64,000 nucleotides of DNA, from NCBI RefSeq assembly GCF_018966525.1, contig NZ_CP076607.1:434001-498000 (forward strand). Reading direction: 5' to 3'. The position numbers were made by a program, and so were the translations under genes. The stretch is from Paenibacillus sophorae. GTDB lineage: Bacteria > Bacillota > Bacilli > Paenibacillales > Paenibacillaceae. Shown here one piece after another: positions 61,525 to 64,000 of this stretch (the stretch's first letter is position 1; each line of letters begins with the position of its first letter). A model generated the notes under the pieces. That model made no database searches. It worked only from the letters and a program-made list of their open reading frames with translations, and was not told the origin of the DNA.

Positions 61525-63060
61525 CTACCCGCCGCGCTTCGGGGGACGTGGACGCAATGAGCCTTTCATGCGCCGGGGATTGTTCTTGCTGGTCTCGGTT
61601 GAACGCCTGACCATCCCCCACCAAGGCACGCGCACAAGAGCATCTTTCAGATCACTAGCATGCATAGGAGCCAGCGGTGATAAATAAGGAACGCCGAACG
61701 AGCGCAAGCGCGCCATATGGATTAGAATGAACAGAACCCCGAGCAGCACACCATACAGCCCGAGTGTCCCAGCCAGAATCATCATTGGAAACCGAAGCAG
61801 CCGGATAGTAATGGCCTGGGAGTAGCTCGGAATGATGAAGGAAGCAATCCCCGTGATTGATACGATAATGACCATTGGCGCGGACACGATCCCGGCGCTT
61901 ACGGAAGCCTCGCCAATGACAAGCGCCCCGACAATGCTTACCGATTGTCCAACCGGACGCGGCAGACGCACCCCTGCTTCCCGGAGTGCCTCGAACGAAA
62001 TTTCCATCAGCAGCGCTTCGACAATAGCCGGAAATGGAACCGCTTCACGGGAAGCGGCAGCGCTGAGCAGCAGGGACGTTGGCAGCATCTCCTGATGGAA
62101 CGTCAGCAGAGCGATGTAGAGCGATGGCAGCAGCAGAGCAATGATCAGAAATAGATAGCGGAGCAGCCGGATTAACGTCGAGATTACATATCTTTGGTAA
62201 TAATCTTCGCTGGCCTGCATCATTTCAAAGAAAGTGACCGGTACGATTAGCGCAAAGGGAGTATTGTCAATCAGTATCCCGACCTTGCCTTCCAGCAGAT
62301 TGGCAACGATCTTGTCGGGCCGCTCTGTGTAATTAACCTGGGGAAAGATAGAATACGAGTTGTCCTCAATCAGTTCCTCCACGTAGCCGCTCTCCAGAAT
62401 GGCATCGATATCGATCCTGCCCACTCTTTCCCGGACTTCCGCGATGATAGCATCGTCCGCGATCCCTTCCAGGTACGCAATCGCGACATCGGTCTTTGAT
62501 AATTGCCCCAACTGCAATCCTTCTATCTTCAACTGCGGAGTTCTCAATCTGCGGCGAATGAGACTTATGTTGGTAAGCAGATTTTCCGTAAATCCTTCTC
62601 TTGGACCGCGAATGACGGCTTCTGTAGCCGGTTCCTCAACCGCCCGCTTCCCCCAGCCCTTCGCGCTGATGAACAGGGCCTTGTTCACACCGTCAATGAG
62701 CAGCACCGTATCTCCACACAGGACATGGTCTACGACCTCCTGAATTCGCTCGCCAGAGTTTACTTGCGCTGCGGTAATGACCTGATTCTGAAGCAGGGTC
62801 TCAAGTCCTGTCAGCGAAAGACGGGATTTCTGCAGCATGGTTTCACCGTATTTGAGCAAGGGCTGCATGATATCGGAATCCACAATGATAGTGTTAACCA
62901 TCCCGTCCAGGAAAATAATCACCGCAGTTTGAGCATCGCCCAACTGAAATTCCCGGAACACGATGTCGCTTGACCGGTCAAGAATCGTTTTCAGCAGCCC
63001 CATGTCCTGTGCTAGTTTTCCACTTACGAGTTCGTTAATTGGCGGTGTCCCGTGCTCCAT
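61525..63060 (-). CDS. Germinant receptor A subunit (GerA family)
   Basis: 511 residues. Soluble N-terminal part (about 1-280, with LLIDGVNKALFISAKGWGKRAVEEPATEAVIRGPREGFTENL), then about five membrane helices from 285 on (PVGQSVSIVGALVIGEASVSAGIVSAPMVIIVSITGIASFIIPSY). All are GerA-family signatures. Receptor for nutrients that start germination. C-terminus basic. Confidence 0.92.
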   Translation of the reverse strand: MEHGTPPINELVSGKLAQDMGLLKTILDRSSDIVFREFQLGDAQTAVIIFLDGMVNTIIVDSDIMQPLLKYGETMLQKSRLSLTGLETLLQNQVITAAQVNSGERIQEVVDHVLCGDTVLLIDGVNKALFISAKGWGKRAVEEPATEAVIRGPREGFTENLLTNISLIRRRLRTPQLKIEGLQLGQLSKTDVAIAYLEGIADDAIIAEVRERVGRIDIDAILESGYVEELIEDNSYSIFPQVNYTERPDKIVANLLEGKVGILIDNTPFALIVPVTFFEMMQASEDYYQRYVISTLIRLLRYLFLIIALLLPSLYIALLTFHQEMLPTSLLLSAAASREAVPFPAIVEALLMEISFEALREAGVRLPRPVGQSVSIVGALVIGEASVSAGIVSAPMVIIVSITGIASFIIPSYSQAITIRLLRFPMMILAGTLGLYGVLLGVLFILIHMARLRSFGVPYLSPLAPMHASDLKDALVRVPWWGMVRRSTETSKNNPRRMKGSLRPRPPKRGG

Positions 63061-63136
63061 TTTAGTTTCACCCCTTCTACGAAAATCGTTCTCTATATGC
63101 TCGCCAAAATCCTAATTTTGCCTCATCCTTCCCGCC

Positions 63137-64000
63137 TTATCCCTCCTGCTCACTACCACCCAGCCGCCTGATTTTGGCAATAATCAACATCAGCAGAGGG
63201 AACAGAATTACGAAAGGGAGGGAGAAGAACGGCCAGATGGTAGCTGCGAATACAGCATCCTCGACAAGAGTTCCATAAGCAACGATGGAGAAAATAAAGA
63301 TCAGAATACCCACGGGAATGACGACGGACCGGTAGTCGGAAAGTCTGCACCACTGAGCTAACCCAACCGCAGTGCAGTAATAACAGACGGCTATCTTCGT
63401 AAAGCCTGACGTTATCCAAAGCAGCACGCCGAGAACATCCATGTCGGTCAGGAAACCCATCTTTTCGATGTACTTGATAATTTCGTGAGTCGGAAAATTC
63501 AATCTGGCAGCGACCGCTGGACCTAACACGAGAATAGATGTCAGAACGCTGATCGTAAGGAGCATGCCGGCAAATACAACAGCTAAGACATAGGACTTCT
63601 TCACCTTCTGAATATTGCTGATATTGGGCAGCAATATCGCAAACAGAATGGTTTCGCCAAATGGAAGTGAAGCCACCGAGATCGAACCTTTCATAACAGG
63701 AACGATTCCCTCACCCATAAACGGGGTCAAATTGTCCCAGTTGAAGTCCGTTATCAACAAAATGATGATGAACATGACGATCAGTTCACGAAAAGGCAAT
63801 ATGAGTTCATTGACTCGCCCAAGCGTTTCAATCCCTCCCTGAACCGCATAAGCGATTACGGCCAACAGTGGTCCGCTTACGACAATAGCCGGTGTACGCG
63901 GCAGCGCGGTTGTCGTCACATAATCGCGAAAAACCCCGGTGACGAGCGCCCCCAGATAAAATGGGTACAACACGTACAGAAAGCCGACTATTTTCCCGAT
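63137..64000 (-). CDS. Germinant receptor B subunit (spore germination permease), cut by window edge
   Basis: At least 278 residues; the frame stays open to the edge. APC-superfamily-type helices with VLGVLLWITSGFTKIAVCYYCTAVGLAQW and TDFNWDNLTPFMGEGI, typical of GerAB proteins that bind the germinant. The order here is B, A, C rather than the usual A, B, C. The missing N-terminus lies beyond position 64000. Confidence 0.9.
   Translation of the reverse strand: MGKIVGFLYVLYPFYLGALVTGVFRDYVTTTALPRTPAIVVSGPLLAVIAYAVQGGIETLGRVNELILPFRELIVMFIIILLITDFNWDNLTPFMGEGIVPVMKGSISVASLPFGETILFAILLPNISNIQKVKKSYVLAVVFAGMLLTISVLTSILVLGPAVAARLNFPTHEIIKYIEKMGFLTDMDVLGVLLWITSGFTKIAVCYYCTAVGLAQWCRLSDYRSVVIPVGILIFIFSIVAYGTLVEDAVFAATIWPFFSLPFVILFPLLMLIIAKIRRLGGSEQEG

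Noticed and set aside
1..64000. CRISPR arrays, rRNA or tRNA genes, prophage genes
   Set aside because: No regular spaced repeats, no cloverleaf or ribosomal RNA signatures and no phage structural genes were noticed on reading; a dedicated scan could still find a missed tRNA.

Overview
The window looks like a chromosomal segment of an endospore-forming Bacillota bacterium, most likely Paenibacillus or a close relative. This rests on a gerA-type germinant receptor operon at the right edge, a Spo0E-like phosphatase, GGAGG-type ribosome binding sites with frequent TTG/GTG starts, AraC/YesMN-type two-component genes, and moderately high-GC DNA interrupted by AT-rich patches. No rRNA, tRNA or CRISPR array was seen. 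The six-frame translations supplied were used; no database search was run.

Left part (1-10 kb): a flavin-dependent LLM oxidoreductase, peptidase T and an HxlR regulator. Next comes an AT-rich island (about 3.2-6.25 kb) with a Spo0E-like protein, a NarL-type response regulator, a histidine kinase split by an apparent one-base deletion, and a HAD-like protein whose two catalytic aspartates are asparagines. The ribulose-monophosphate genes hxlA/hxlB, a MATE exporter and a small hypothetical follow.

10-20 kb: inverted halves of a decayed GGDEF gene, rpmE2 (L31 type B), a GNAT enzyme, and a six-gene operon (small protein, Ser-rich exported protein, glutathionylspermidine-synthase-like ATP-grasp ligase, lipoprotein, DUF350 membrane protein, K+ channel) recalling the E. 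coli yjf cluster. Then TetR plus SMR exporter, an NmrA-like SDR, an MFS exporter and a Gfo/Idh/MocA dehydrogenase.

20-35 kb: an SRPBCC/ArsR pair with a clear promoter and paired repeats, an AEC transporter, a large permease, EcsC, a DJ-1 protein next to an HxlR gene, an AT-rich lipoprotein, and an operon of a zinc-finger membrane protein, a divergent Lgt homologue and a cysteine-rich radical SAM enzyme resembling tetraether-lipid synthases. A flavodoxin-fold reductase is divergent from a MarR gene with two shared palindromes. A PRISE-type reductase seems to have lost its start codon.

34.8-41.8 kb: a D-galactonate (De Ley-Doudoroff) locus: a GntR regulator divergent from dgoD, a FAH-family gene, a D-2-hydroxyacid dehydrogenase, dgoK, a DgoT-like transporter and the aldolase dgoA. 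A promoter with an overlapping palindrome and a possible cre site lie upstream.

42-51 kb: NudC, a cupin, fragments of an ABC ATPase and a chemoreceptor, a DUF1835 protein, a tnpB-only IS605-type element whose TnpB lacks the zinc-ribbon cysteines, a mazEF pair directly beside it, an ArsR/SRPBCC pair, another LLM oxidoreductase, a decayed membrane-protein region and a GIY-YIG protein.

51-64 kb (all minus strand): an ABC importer of the iron/hexose-phosphate-type family with a YesM/YesN-like two-component system, a secreted MTA/SAH nucleosidase with a copper-amine-oxidase-N-like tail, a RibD-like reductase, and a germinant receptor operon (B-A-C order plus a small membrane protein) that runs off the window.
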